This document shows positions 1-12,400 of a stretch of 64,000 bases of DNA, piece after piece (within the stretch, counting starts at the first letter, position 1; every line of letters starts with the position of its first letter). The stretch comes from Liolophura sinensis (Eukaryota > Mollusca > Polyplacophora > Chitonida > Chitonidae), in the NCBI RefSeq assembly GCF_032854445.1, contig NC_088300.1, positions 66,750,984-66,814,983 of the forward strand, given 5' to 3'. Under the pieces are notes generated by a model, which saw nothing but the letters and a program-made list of their open reading frames with translations, made no database searches and was not told where the DNA came from. Both the position numbers and the translations under genes were made by a program.

Positions 1-530
1 GAAGAGAGGATTTTAGTTTCTGCTCAATATTTCTGTCTTGATGGTTTGGAGGTATATGTGATAATTCGTAAAACTGTTGGTGGAGTGTGATTGGGTGTTA
101 ACATTTTTGAATGTAAAGCGAGTTGGTGATGTCAAGTGAAATGATAATCTTGTTCAGCTCACTCATATCTGCCGACGCTTTTTGTCCTTATACACGTATA
201 TTTAGCCCAGAGTGGATTTGAAAAGATGAATGTATGTGGTTTGGAAGAATGGAAGGCCTGATGTATGTCTTGTATATACTACATGTTGTTCAGCGCTGTG
301 ATATCTACTGTTGATCTCTCCTTACATAGCACTGAGAAAACTTTCTATGTATCTTCAACTCTGTGATTCAGGCCATAATTTAAATTCACCTTGCAACACA
401 GGATATATAATATGAAGATCAATCAGGCAAGCAATGTCTTCCGGCATTCTTTGTTCCGATTTTGTTGCTGGTCACAGGTCTAGATCCTCGGTTGTTGTTT
501 TGTAGCCCATGCTATGTTACAGTGGTTGTT

Positions 531-536
531 AATAAA
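531..536 (+). terminator. Candidate poly(A) signal AATAAA
   Basis: AATAAA followed immediately by a GT-rich stretch resembling a downstream element. It could end an upstream transcript; single hexamers are common in AT-rich DNA. Confidence 0.25.
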
Positions 537-3500
537 GTGTGGTGCTAGTTTTGCTGTGATGAGAGCAAATATGGAACTAGTAAGTGGTTATCTGGCAGCT
601 TGTATTTGGGACATTCTATTTTTATAGATATGAACTCTTTAAGCATTTCAAAATTTACCACCGTGCATAATGTAATTCAGGACATAGCTTTTCATTAAAA
701 ATGGCCGACTCTAATATTTCATGGTCTCTTCCTGAATAGTTTTGTACTAGTTTTAATGACGCACAGTTTTGACAATTTTTCCTCATGCATACATAAATGT
801 TCGATCAATAATACTATACTATACTGTATAGTACTGAACTATAATAATGTCCTTGGAGAATAGGACCCTGATAGTGCCCTAGCGTGTTTGTTTCCGTCAT
901 ATCCTTAATCTACTGAATCTCAATGTTCTCTAACATTTTGCTGCAAAATAATTGATGTTTGGTCAGATTTTAAATCTGTAATGTGTATTTTTCTTTTAGT
1001 CAGTTAAGGCAACATTTAAGTCAGTCCCATGTGATATTAACAGATATGACATAATTGATGTAGACTTTTAATCCTGCTGAATGACATCAGGAGAAAATCC
1101 TGTATTGATTTGACTCAGAGTATGATAAGGGTTTGAAGAGAATTCAGATTTCGGGTTTTGCAGTCTTTCTTTACAGAAGGTTTACATGATAAGCATACAC
1201 CAGTTGAGGGTTTTGTGGTATTTTTTGTTACCAGTGAAGTATCACAAGATATTTGAACTTCTTGTCTTAATCTACATGTATGAAGTAATATTAAGCTCTA
1301 TGTCACTCTCTCAGTGAGATGGTCTGTCAAATTTTTGATATTGGTACCCATCTTGTTAACATGCACCATTCACTTAGTGAGGGGCTTGAGTGCAAGACGT
1401 GATCATCTTGATGTTAACTTCGATGTCAAATAGCATGATGTCAGAGTACAAACTAGTGTGAATTTGTACTTGCATTGTAGGAACACTCTGAGGTTGTATT
1501 TGCTGTTTGCCCCTTTGTATGGCCTTAATGCACTGTATCACATATGCCATATTTTCATTTCCTTATTCATGTGTATGTATGCAACATGGGAATTTGCTAG
1601 TCATATTCTGGTGTACAGACCCCGTGAAATTTGTAATCGGTCCACTTATGTATCCGGTAGATATTATAATGGATACACTAACAATGAATGCCTGTCTTTT
1701 TTTATTTTTTTCTCTGTTTTGTACATGCTTTGAGTTGCATGTACATATATACATGCCTAATGTATTGTGAATGATTTCAGACAGCAGCGTTATAAGAGAC
1801 TTTTAAGCCTTTTTATTTTCTTTTTTCTTTGGCCGAGAATCAACCACTGTCATTTTTGGCCACACGTCCACACTGCTCACAGTGGGTGTTTCAGTGACTG
1901 CAATTGTGAAGCACACTTCCATACTTACAGTTGGGGTGAAATTTTTCAGAGAGGCACACAGCCTTAAAACACCTTGTCTCCACAGATAAAAATTAGACCA
2001 GTATCGTGCGACAAATTAAAACTACATTGAAGGTCAAAGTAAATGTACAACATTTAACATTTATCGGGCTAAAACTTACATTAAATAAAAAGAAAATTCA
2101 GCTTAAAATCAAGCGTGTTTGTACAAAGACTGAAAGACTGATCTTATCGTTGGAAATAATTAACTGCCTACTTGTACCAAGTTGATTAAGATTTATATGA
2201 TGATTTAATTGTAACACATTAATAACTTGAAACTGATACAAGCTGAGTCAGGCATAGTCCCATGAGGATTTTGGATGAAGTCAAAATTTAAAATAAACTT
2301 TAATTTTTGTTGCCTAAGAATTTCAAACTGTTTGATACAGTTATCTCATTCAACAGATGTATTTCCCAGTTTTAACTCCTGCGGTCCATATGAAACTGCA
2401 AATGTTGAATGGAGTCAAAACAGACTTTTTGGAATTGTGGCCAAATGTAGGCTTATGATCAGATTTGAATATAGAGTTCGTGTGTTAAAGCAAGCCATAA
2501 AATTTCTATACATCAGATCAAACATGCTTCATCCCATTTTTCCATGAAAGTGCTTCATTCCAATCTTTTAAGGTACAGTATTACATGTGATATCTTATAC
2601 ATTTATCACTGTTTATCTCGGTGGGCAAGTGTTTTACATCACCTTTTAGAAACCTAAGTAGAAGACCAAGAATTAAACATGAAACCATTTTGTAGCTCAG
2701 TATTTTAGCATTTATTATATTATGAGTTACAAAATGGCCTATTTCCTGGGATTTTCACTAATTTTTTTTTTTTTTTTCACAATTTTGTCCTTTCATTGGT
2801 TGGAAAATTATTTGTGCATATTGATACCTTACCTGTGACTAGGGTATTTCTGCTGCTGTTTTTTGTTGATCTGAGAGCTCAAGCAAAAATAATCCTTGCT
2901 TTTTCTGTCTGAAAGCTACATTCGGTCTGTTGTTTTTGTCGAGAAAAGATGTGTGGATGTTACCATAGTGTGTAGTGTAGTAGGATATGGTTAAGGGAGA
3001 TGTAGTGTGGATGGAGTATGTGTTGCTTATAATATTGTTGTAATGTATTTGGAGAAAAGCTAGTTCTTTTTTGCAAGAGTTAAATTTTTAGAAATTTTAA
3101 AAATTTCATAAGATGATTTTTCATTTTATTTTCCTAGTCATTTTCTTTGCTAACTGTTGTGCTTTTGTTTTAAACCTATCTTACTGTTGTGTCCATGACC
3201 AAACCGAAAGAGGCGCTAAGAGTAGTTGATACATTTGAAACAGATTTCTGATCCGTAGTGTTCTGCAATAGGGATTCATTTTTACAAGACATTGTTCATG
3301 GAATGTGGATCTTTCACTTATTTGTTGTATGTTATTTAATATGATACATATTCAATGCTTTTCCACAATTTTAAATATCATTCTGGGGCCTGTCAGATAT
3401 TAATCACTTATGATTCTCTTTTTCTTGTTTTTTTTTTTTTTTATCTGAAGAAAGATTTCTTGCTTTTAGCAACTGTTATTGTGGAAATTAACCATGAATT

Positions 3501-4309
3501 TTTAGACATTTTATTAGTGTTCAATCTATATGTCCTGTACAGACAAGATTATTAGGCAATTCTACTGTGTGTGTATAGATTATGAACATTGAAATGTTTA
3601 CCGGAGATTTGAGAGACATTTCCACATGATGGAATTTGAGGTTGTAGGGATGTTGGGAGTTGTGAGTTTGTAGCCAAAGCCACATTTATTATGGTGCAGT
3701 TTGTAGCATCCACTTTCCAAATTAGACATGTTGAGTAAGGGAATAAAGGAGGAACTTAAAATAGACTTATTATGTAAGTGAAGTAATAATTCATGCATAA
3801 ATTGTTGTGTGAAATGCATGGCTTGAAGAGACTAGACTTTCTGCATAGGTTGACTATGGTCATACTAAACAGAACAATAATCAGACACAGTATCTAGCAT
3901 CCACATTGTCATCACTTTATGTGCCTGACGTGGGGCTGCATGGACATAGACATGGTGGACCCTGATTCAGTGTTGTACGGACAGGTTGCTCATATTGCTT
4001 TTTACTGTGTAATCTGATGTTTGCATATTCTTAAATCTGTGAGGTTATTCTGAACTGTTATCAACACTGCCTAACTCCTTGGAAGTGGAGGAATATTTTG
4101 TGGTTAAAAGTTACAGTCATCTGGTTACATTTTGCCTCTGGATTTTTATGCACACAATGCAAATTTAAATCTGTTTGTAAATATACAGTGAATTTTCTTA
4201 TTTATTCCTTGCTAAAAAAATTCTCTTTAATAATTATAATATTGACACTTTACCCTTAAACATTCATAGTTCTATACATAGTGAGTATATATTTAAAGTT
4301 ACATATTAA

Positions 4310-4358
4310 TGTATATAAATGTAATGATTCTATATATATATATATACATATATATATC
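4310..4358. repeat. AT-rich simple repeat (TA)n
   Basis: Runs of alternating TA around 4333-4358, in two blocks separated by 'tacata'. Ordinary microsatellite. Confidence 0.7.
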
Positions 4359-4423
4359 TATCCTATGTGAAAAGCCACCTTGTTCCCAGGTACTTGCCAT
4401 GTTGGATTTGCACATTGAAGTGG

Positions 4424-4429
4424 AATAAA
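4424..4429 (+). terminator. Candidate poly(A) signal AATAAA at end of the transposon-free stretch
   Basis: AATAAA with a GT-rich element about 25-35 nt downstream. It lies at the point where repeat-free sequence gives way to SINE-containing sequence, which is why I favour it as the end of an upstream transcript. Confidence 0.3.
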
Positions 4430-4586
4430 GGGAAATTTAACTGAAATTCTCTGTTACATGGGTTTGTTTTATTTCTTTATTTGTGAGAACCAGCCATGGA
4501 TTGGCCTTGGATAATGTGCTTCTTCACAATGTCAACGGTTCTTTTTGGGGTTTCTTTGCCTGTACTTAATACTGCAGCTAGCTAGT

Positions 4587-4812
4587 TCGCCCTAGTTGGT
4601 TAGTGCGCTAGCTCAGCGTAATGACCCAGGAGTCTCTCGCCAATGCGGTCGATGTGAGTTCAAGTCAGACTCATGCTGGCTGTATGTGGGAAGGTCTGAC
4701 AGCAACCTGCAGATGGTCGTGGGTTTCCGCCGGGCTGTGCCCGGTTTCCTCCCACCATAATGCTTGCGGCCGTCGTATAAGTGAAATAGTTCATGAGAAA
4801 ACACCAATCAAA
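4587..4812 (+). mobile_element. SINE family 1 copy (tRNA-derived)
   Basis: The head resembles a tRNA A box ('ggttagtgcgctagc') and a B box near 'gagttcaagtc'. The body ('gatggtcgtgggtttc', 'ggtttcctcccaccataatg') and 3' end ('aacaccaatcaaa') match the other family 1 copies listed here. The terminal 'gagtacggcgt' segment is altered. The apparent ORFs inside are shared SINE sequence, not a protein gene. Confidence 0.85.
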
Positions 4813-4839
4813 GTTACAGCTTTCTCTTTAAAGATCTTA

Positions 4840-4925
4840 AGTGTGACCCGAGCCAGGATTGAACCTGGATCTGCCATCCCCCAAAGCAGACGCTGTATGA
4901 ACTGAGTCATAGGGGCCGGTGATAC
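4840..4925 (-). mobile_element. tRNA-like head of a SINE on the minus strand
   Basis: Read on the minus strand this has 'cagatccaggttcaatcctgg', a good B box, preceded by an A-box-like 'tgactcagttcatac'. It resembles the head of SINE family 2 (8585-8924, 36804-37169). It lies just downstream of a + strand family 1 SINE, so two families abut in opposite orientation. It is too diverged and lacks flanking structure for a functional tRNA gene. Confidence 0.55.
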
Positions 4926-6206
4926 GATCTGAAAAAAAGACAAATGATTCAAATGTTGGGTTTTGGCAGTGGTTATGGACACACCTTCAAACATAAAGCT
5001 GCTTCAGAATTCAGCCTACAATTTCAATGCAGAGGCTGATCCTTGGCTTCTTGGGACTGGAATTAAATAGGCAACCTACATGTATTATATTTCCTCACAA
5101 ATACTGGGACAAGTTTGCAACCTTCTCCAACAGTATTTAGAACAGAAGCGGTATTTTAGCAATTCATCAATCATGATGCATTGATGTAAAGCAAATAATG
5201 ATTAAGAAAAGTTTCCCTTTCCCTTTCCTTTTTTCCAGTTAGTGTGTAATCACTGCATGCCATGCACAAAACAAACTATTGGATATACCTTGCAAGTGTA
5301 CATATTGTAACGCTTAAGGTCCGTTTCCGCTTTTTGGACAGCAAGAGTGATTCTTTTGGTATAAACCAAGATGTCAGCCCCCATGAAAGAGAAGACGTGT
5401 TTGATATACAATTCAGTGAGAAAACCATTTATGCCGTATGGCTGTATTATATTCGGAATAATTGCGGTCTAACTGTAGTTTGTTAGTTTGTTTGTTATAC
5501 TTTGTTTGTCTTAGTCTTAGCACATTTGGTATAGCCGCACTTGTCAGTCCTGTCTAGGTTTGCCCGGTTTGATCATAGAACAACAACAACACATGTATGA
5601 CATAATTGCATAAGAACTTTTATTTGGCTGTGAAAAATCATAGGGGTATATATGTATTGTGTGCATTCTCACTCAAGTAAGACAAAATACATTAGAGTTT
5701 GAACGTTGCTTTTCCCTTTAGATAGCATTATCTGTTTTCTTCAGTTTTGCATGGTCTCCAGGCTATGATGATGTAGAGACCCCAATTTGGGCATAGCAAC
5801 CATCAGACGCCAGACTAGGGATCGACCATCTGCAGCCATTTCTCTGGTTTGCATTGAAAAATTCATAGCTAGAATGAGAAGGGCCATGAGTCAAAGATAC
5901 ACTCCTCAAAAAAGTAACAGACTACAGAGGGTGATACTGATAATAATATGTTAATTGTGAGAACATCACTTTTATCATAGTGGGATGTTACCTGTAACAA
6001 CCAGGTGTGCAGTTGAGAGGTGGGAAAGATTCTGTTCATGCTCTTATTATATTATTATGTTTGTGAACAAGCTTAGGGCTTTATATTTCTGTCAAGAGGC
6101 TGGAGTGATTGAAAAAGGTATTGTACATCAGTTTTCTGTTATTACGAAATCATCATGACAAAAAGTTATATGCTATGTTTTGTACTGGTTTCACTTTTTA
6201 GGGGCC
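4926..6206 (+). other. MTIF2 upstream region or 5' UTR intron
   Basis: No coding exon recognised. The sequence before the MTIF2 start codon ends in 'cactttttag', a good splice acceptor (AG at 6200-6201) five bases before the ATG. An untranslated first exon therefore probably lies somewhere upstream; I could not place it. No clear TATA box or CpG-rich promoter was found. Confidence 0.4.
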
Positions 6207-6455
6207 ATGATTTCCCGAAAAACTCATCTACTTGCTCCCTCAGTCTTTAGACTGCTGGGTCACTCACACCCCACCCCAAGTCTCTGTGTAATGAGATGGT
6301 TAGGCTGTGGACCTTTAACGCAGCCTAAGCCTGCCTGTGTTTATGACACCAACCTGAACTGTACATCACTGCAGACAGTCCCTGGGTATGTCCAGATGTT
6401 TCACAGGGCCAGTACACTGCATGTTGCAAAACCTAAAAATACAAAGAGGAAGCTG
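6207..6455 (+). CDS. MTIF2: MTIF2 exon 1: start codon and mitochondrial presequence
   Basis: This exon gives residues 1-83, starting [20 protein letters not shown]. It is rich in Arg, Lys, Ser, Thr and Leu with a single acidic residue, consistent with matrix targeting. The donor is 'gtaagt' at 6456. The exon is bounded by an acceptor at 6201, so it is probably the second transcribed exon. It has little expected conservation, so the call rests on frame continuity with exon 2 and on its composition. Confidence 0.8.
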
Positions 6456-9400
6456 GTAAGTCACCTTGACTTATATTGTGCGACATTGTTTTCAGATTCT
6501 GGAGATCCAAATGTTAAAAGTTATCAAATTGTAGTACATATTTTGCCTAAAGTTTAGCATTTTTCAAGTGATACACTTTGCTTGACTGATTAATTTATCC
6601 ACCTTACAGGGCCACTTAAGAGATTTTGTGAAGTTTGACTGAATCTTTATCAGCATGGGCATCAAAAGTATCACTTTAGGCATTTATATGCCTCTCAGAT
6701 TGTATTTTTCGCAGAAACCTTTTGGTGAAATACATGTAGACAAAACTTGATTCACTCTTTATGATGTGGGCTGATGATATCACATACAAATCTGTGCTAT
6801 TTTTTGGATAATTAAGTAGAATCTGCATCTTGACTTTACTTGGAGTTACAATCAGAAAGTTGGCCAGTTACATGTACATAAATATACAGGGTGTCCCAGA
6901 AGTCGCGGATCATCCAGGTTGAGGTTGAATGCTTGAGCTACAGAGTGGTGTGTTGCCCCTTCTCTTCCAAACATAAAAACCAATTCAACTCTTTCTTGTA
7001 CAGTTAGTTTATTAGCCATAATTAACTCTGAAAGAGAGAAAAAAATTTAAAATCAATATTAAATCTGAAACACAGAAAAAAAAATGAAACTCAGGATGGT
7101 GCATGACTTCTGGGACACCCTGTATATCTTGCCACCAGTATGTGAAGTTGAATTGAACTGTTTTCCTGTGATCTTATTTTCTGAACTATCTTGGTCTTTT
7201 TTCAGATCAAACCTATCCGCGTGAACCCTAAGTCCCTGAAGGTTAAGCCCCAGAGTCGTGTTGTGATGATATCAGACAGGATGACAGTTGCTGAGTTAGC
7301 AGACGCCATGGGGAAAGATACAGGTTTGTACAGCATGTTTATGACAGTGGTTATACAAAGGTGTGATGACTTCAGCTGCAACAATTGCTACCTGTGTTAC
7401 CTGGTAAAGTGTCACTTAAAAGTGTTTTTGTTTGCCACCAAAACAGCTTATCAATATTCATTTTTTGTATGGGGTTTGAGTATGTAGCTATGTTCATTTT
7501 AGTAAGTTTGTCACACATGGCATTTTCACTGAAGGTGCACTTTTAGTTGTCTTTATAGACTTTTTGAGAGGATTTCATTTGAGTTTAAGTGGGTGCTTTT
7601 ATGAAATATATAATCATATTTATTTTTACAGATCATGTGTTTGAGGCATTGATGTTTGTGGAAGATGGGGATAGATTTGAGTATGAGGATTCAGGTAAGG
7701 CTTACTCTCTGTGTGCTTCATTTACTGTTACATGATGTATGGCCTTATTAAGAATGTAATAATATTGTTGCTTGTGGCTTTGACCCCATTAATCATAATC
7801 TAAAATGAGTTCATGTGTCCAGTGGCTGTCACATCCTACAAAAAGTTGATGTCATCTTGTCATCTTCTGGCCCCTACTAAAATGAATGGCTCCTATTAAA
7901 AGATAGGATGTGCAAAATCTGACCGATACGCAAACTGACTAACAGCACAACTTTATAGAGTATAATGCTTCGGAATACTTAGGCTAAGTCAATTTTGTTT
8001 TGACATGTATCTGAATGTATGGTCTATATCTCCCTTAATCTCTTTCTTTTTTTTTTCTTCTGTGTTCCACAGATGTTAAGTACCCCATTTTAACATCTAC
8101 ATGTAATGCTGTGTTTGACGCTGATCTCGCTTATTGTCATGTTACATGAAAAAACCCTGTCATGGAAGCCTTTTCTGCGTTAAGTAATGTACATTCAAGC
8201 TATGTAATCTATGGTGAATGACCTAAAACTTTGCTGATGACTAAGTTGCACATTTTGCTAGATTACGAAGGTCTGATTGATCTTAGAAAAGTCTTATATG
8301 GAAGATGTTATTCATTCCTGCTATGAGGATTTGCGTGCAAATTGGTAATGTACATGTAGTACTCTGATATTACTAAAGAACACTTCTCTTCGTGGGCCTG
8401 AGTCGCCATTGCGCAGGGAAAGGTACACCATTTACAGCATTTTCACATCACTATGCCATTTATTGTTTGAATGAATGAATGAATGAATGAGTGAATGACT
8501 ATGGCTTAAAGCTACATTATGTTTGAAGTACATGTATTGTTGATACAGCATTAAACCAAATACATTCATTTAGTTGGCACAAATCTCCTTGCTGAGTAGA
8601 GCGCCCGCTTCAGGGGCGGTAGATCCAGGGTCAGTCCTGCGTCGAATCACACCCAAGACCTTAATAGAGGAAATTGTAACTTCCTCACTTGACGTTCAGC
8701 ATTAAGGGGATAGTGCAATGATTGGTTGACCTGTATCATTATGAAGGCTCAGGCGGGTTGGCTTACTTGCCTTCTGTAAGTCATCTCAGTGAAGCAGCAC
8801 TAGATAAAACAGCGGTGGAAAACCGCCCTGCAACAAGGAGGCACATTACATGCAGTCTAAGGATTCCTTTGTCGTCATATGACTGAAAAATTGTTAACTA
8901 CAACCCCAGGTACTCACACACTCTCCTTGCTGAGGATGTGTAAGAAGCAGTCATGCAATTGTTATACACATGCATGTATTATGAGTAAATAAAGTATAAA
9001 TAATAAAAGTAAAAAAATAAAAAAAATAATACTGTGGCTAATATCGAATATTTGAGTTATATTCACATATTTTTAAATATACTTTGTGATTGTTATGTTT
9101 GTCCTGAGAAAGTGACTGTTACCATGGTTTGTTTGTAGTGATCAACAGTTTGAATATTATCCAAGAAGTTGTGAGGAAGTCTGGGTTTAGATTTGAATTG
9201 AAAAGCAAAAAGCAAGTAAAACAAGAAGAAAACAAGGATGTTGTAAGACAGTAAGTGCAGTGGTTATTGATTTACATTATTTCTTCAAATTTTTGGCACA
9301 TCTGGTCTGCTCATTTTAGCCAATATATATGTAATTGGAGCAGGAATATAGAGTTTTTTTTTTCTTACATGGTTAGGCCATCTAATTAACAACATACTCA

Positions 9401-12400
9401 TATCTTTACTTTTCGAAAATGCTGGCAAAGAGAGGTAATATTCCACTTTCAACACTACTAATATCTGTCCCCAAAATTAGAAGAATTAGGATAAGGAGAT
9501 GTGTGTTATTATCCAGTGTGAATAATAAGTGTATATTACATGTAATGCACTGAACTGTTTGCTACTTCATGTTTAATTACTCAAGAAAATGTTATCTCAT
9601 ATGATGGGTAAAATCTGTATGCCTTTTCTTGAAATCATTTGGAACAAATCTTACCTGTGTTGCTTAGAAGACTAACTTTCATATAACATGAAATTAACTG
9701 TGGTCTAATATGAAGCGTTATATGATATCCACATCTGTTTACTTTGCCACATCTTTTGGGGAATTTGTTACTTTTCTGCAGCTAAAGTTCATATTATTGA
9801 TGTGTGGAATTGCTGATAACATGATTCTTATTTTAGGCCTCCACCTGATGCATCTGTGCTAGTCAAGCGTCCCCCAGTGGTGACAATTATGGGACATGTA
9901 GACCACGGAAAGACAACTCTGTTGGATTACCTCCGACAGTCCAGGGTTGTTGATCAGGAATTTGGTGGTATTACACAACACATTGGAGCTTTTCGAGGTA
10001 GATCTAAGTATTTCCTGTGGTATTTTGTAGCATATGAAATGTAAGAGCTAGATAACTACCACTTATCCAATTAGATCCAGACATTTTGTATTGGAGTACA
10101 AAGATATTTATTCCAACCAGATCTCTTATTTCCAAGATACTATTTTTTCAGTGAAAATTTGTAGTGAGTAATAATATTTTTTTAAATCAGATGGAAATAG
10201 CATAGTGTAAAAACCTTAGGCAAGAAGTGAACACAGTGGTAAGAATTTCAACCAGTGGTATGTTGAATAAGATATACAGGTAGGTGTTTTATTAACACAA
10301 GTGCTGATATTGGATCATAACGTTGAAAATTTGCTTTTACCTGTCTAAACATCGGTGGAGGATCATCTGTGATATGAGTATGGGAAGTTCTGATTTAAAA
10401 AATATGCTTACCGGGATGTAATGTTGTTTTCAAACCACAGTAAAACTACAATCTGGAGAATCCATAACATTTCTTGACACTCCGGGTCACGCAGCCTTTA
10501 CAGCGATGAGGTCACGAGGGGCAAAGGTCACGGACATTGTAGTCCTGGTGGTGGCTGCTGATGACGGAGTAATGGAGCAAACCATTGAGTCCATACAAAT
10601 GGCACAGGATGCCGGGGGTAAGGTCTTCTAGATTAAATGAACAAGAGTGCATTTTGGAATTTGTTTCTGTATTAAAATATTTCAGTCGTATTTTATGCCA
10701 CACGAGAGTCATTTTCACTTGTTTGGAGCAGCTTGTACTTGATAATATGATATTGAGTGGTGTGTAAGACAAAATGACACATCTTCCCATGTACAACATG
10801 AAACATGAAAATTTTCTGACTACAAAAATTGTCAAACTAACTTGTATCCTCTTTGTTCATGCGATATTGGTTACATCGGTGGCAAACTTGGTCACTCAGT
10901 CAATCAGGGGAGCCTAACATGCAGTACTATTTAAGCATTGATATTTTTACTGATTCAACATGTGTGAAGTACATATGTATATCTTATTTCTCAGAGAATA
11001 ACAAATTAGCGATATTTCAGAGATGTTGTTTCATGGTGTCTCATTATGTTACAGTTTCCATTATTGTGGCTATAAACAAGATTGACAAGCCAGAAGCTGA
11101 CTTGGTTAGTAAGATTTGATTCCTCTGTGGAGCATAATAATCTGTAGCCTTGCAGGTGTTATTGTATAACCGTAATTTCAAAATTTTGGAATGTAAAGTG
11201 CCAACATAAATAATGGCATAATTTGAAGTATTCATATATCTCAGTATTGAAAAGCAGATAGCCGATATTTATCTGTGTGGATGGGATATTTTTGTGGCTG
11301 TATGGGAAATTTTCACGCTGAAATTTGAAACTTGCAGTTTTCGCAAGAAAAGAATATCTCAGCATTTTTTTCTTCTGTGTTTTTCTCTTCTTCCAAGATA
11401 GCTGATATTCACACTTAGATGATGGCAACAAATCAAGGTCTTTCTTAATACTGATCCAGTAGGTGTAATTCTGTGGTTGAATAGATCATAACATTTGTTT
11501 TCGTGTTTACCATCTGTAGGAGAGAACTAAGCAGGGTTTGATAGCTCATGGCATCATGCTGGAAGAGGTGGGAGGAGATGTTCAGGTTGTGCCAATATCA
11601 GCGCTTAAGGTTTGTGGCAGAATTCCAACAAATATTTCTCCTAATCTTTAATGAACAATGCAGAAGGCAAGCTGGAAAATATAACTGCAGATGATTGAGC
11701 AGAGATTTTCTCGTTTCCTAATTATTATAGTCTTTGTAGTGTTATTTTCACGCTCTATGACTTAATGGCTGTTGCAGTCAACATTCCCTTAAGTGACATT
11801 ATGGATCTGGAACAAGATTCCTTTTGTACTGATTTGAAGAGTTAAACATTGTTTTGCTGTAGGTTCATATTTGCTACCATAAAGAGTTCATTTATTGCAT
11901 TCTATGTCTTTGTTGTGATGTTATTTGAAGGGAACAAATGTATCTGAACTACAAGAGGCTATTATAACTCAAGCTGAGCTGATGGAGTTGAAAGGCGATC
12001 TCATTGGTCTGGTGGAGGGGAGTGTGGTAGAGTCCAAAACTGATCCAGGAAGGGGGTGAGCATCTTAAACAAGCTTGATATTTTCTAACAGTTGTTTATA
12101 CCATAACATAATAGGCATCCAGTGACCTTTAATTGTGATCCTTTTGTTTGGCATATTTGTATTGAATTGTGAGATGAAAATTAAGCAGTCTTCTTGTGGA
12201 CACTTTGTAGGAAACTGACAACTGCAATAATTCAGAGAGGAACATTGAAGAAAGGCAGTTACCTGGTGGCTGGAACTGCCTGGGCTAAGGTAAGACATTT
12301 TATTTTGTAACAAATTTTTGTAATGACAAAATTATACGAAATGTATATCAGAAAGAATCTTTTATGTTATCAACCTTTTCAGCTGCCTCTGCAACCAATA

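Larger units (their letters stand above)
1..4440 (+). other. Transposon-free AT-rich stretch, possible 3' UTR of an upstream gene
   Basis: I find no convincing coding exon here; open frames are short and of low complexity. Unlike everything downstream of 4587, the stretch carries no recognisable SINE or MITE over 4.4 kb. It ends at an AATAAA (4424-4429) followed about 25 nt later by a GT-rich tract. An earlier AATAAA at 531-536 is also followed by GT-rich sequence. Four TGTANATA Pumilio-type motifs occur at 271-278, 1740-1747, 4176-4183 and 4310-4317. This fits a long 3' UTR of a + strand gene whose coding part lies before the window, but plain intergenic DNA is also possible. Confidence 0.35.

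Noticed and set aside
4621-4905. Open frames of 60-95 codons within 4613-4994, and similar frames at 18709-19121, 37509-37908, 41894-42088 and 53633-53900
   Set aside because: They recur only because the same SINE recurs. The shared peptides (for example 'YFTYTMAASIMVGGNRAEP' types) are translated SINE sequence, not a protein family.
6180-6206. N-terminal extension of MTIF2 by nine codons
   Set aside because: It has no ATG before 6207 in this frame and the acceptor AG at 6200-6201 falls inside it.
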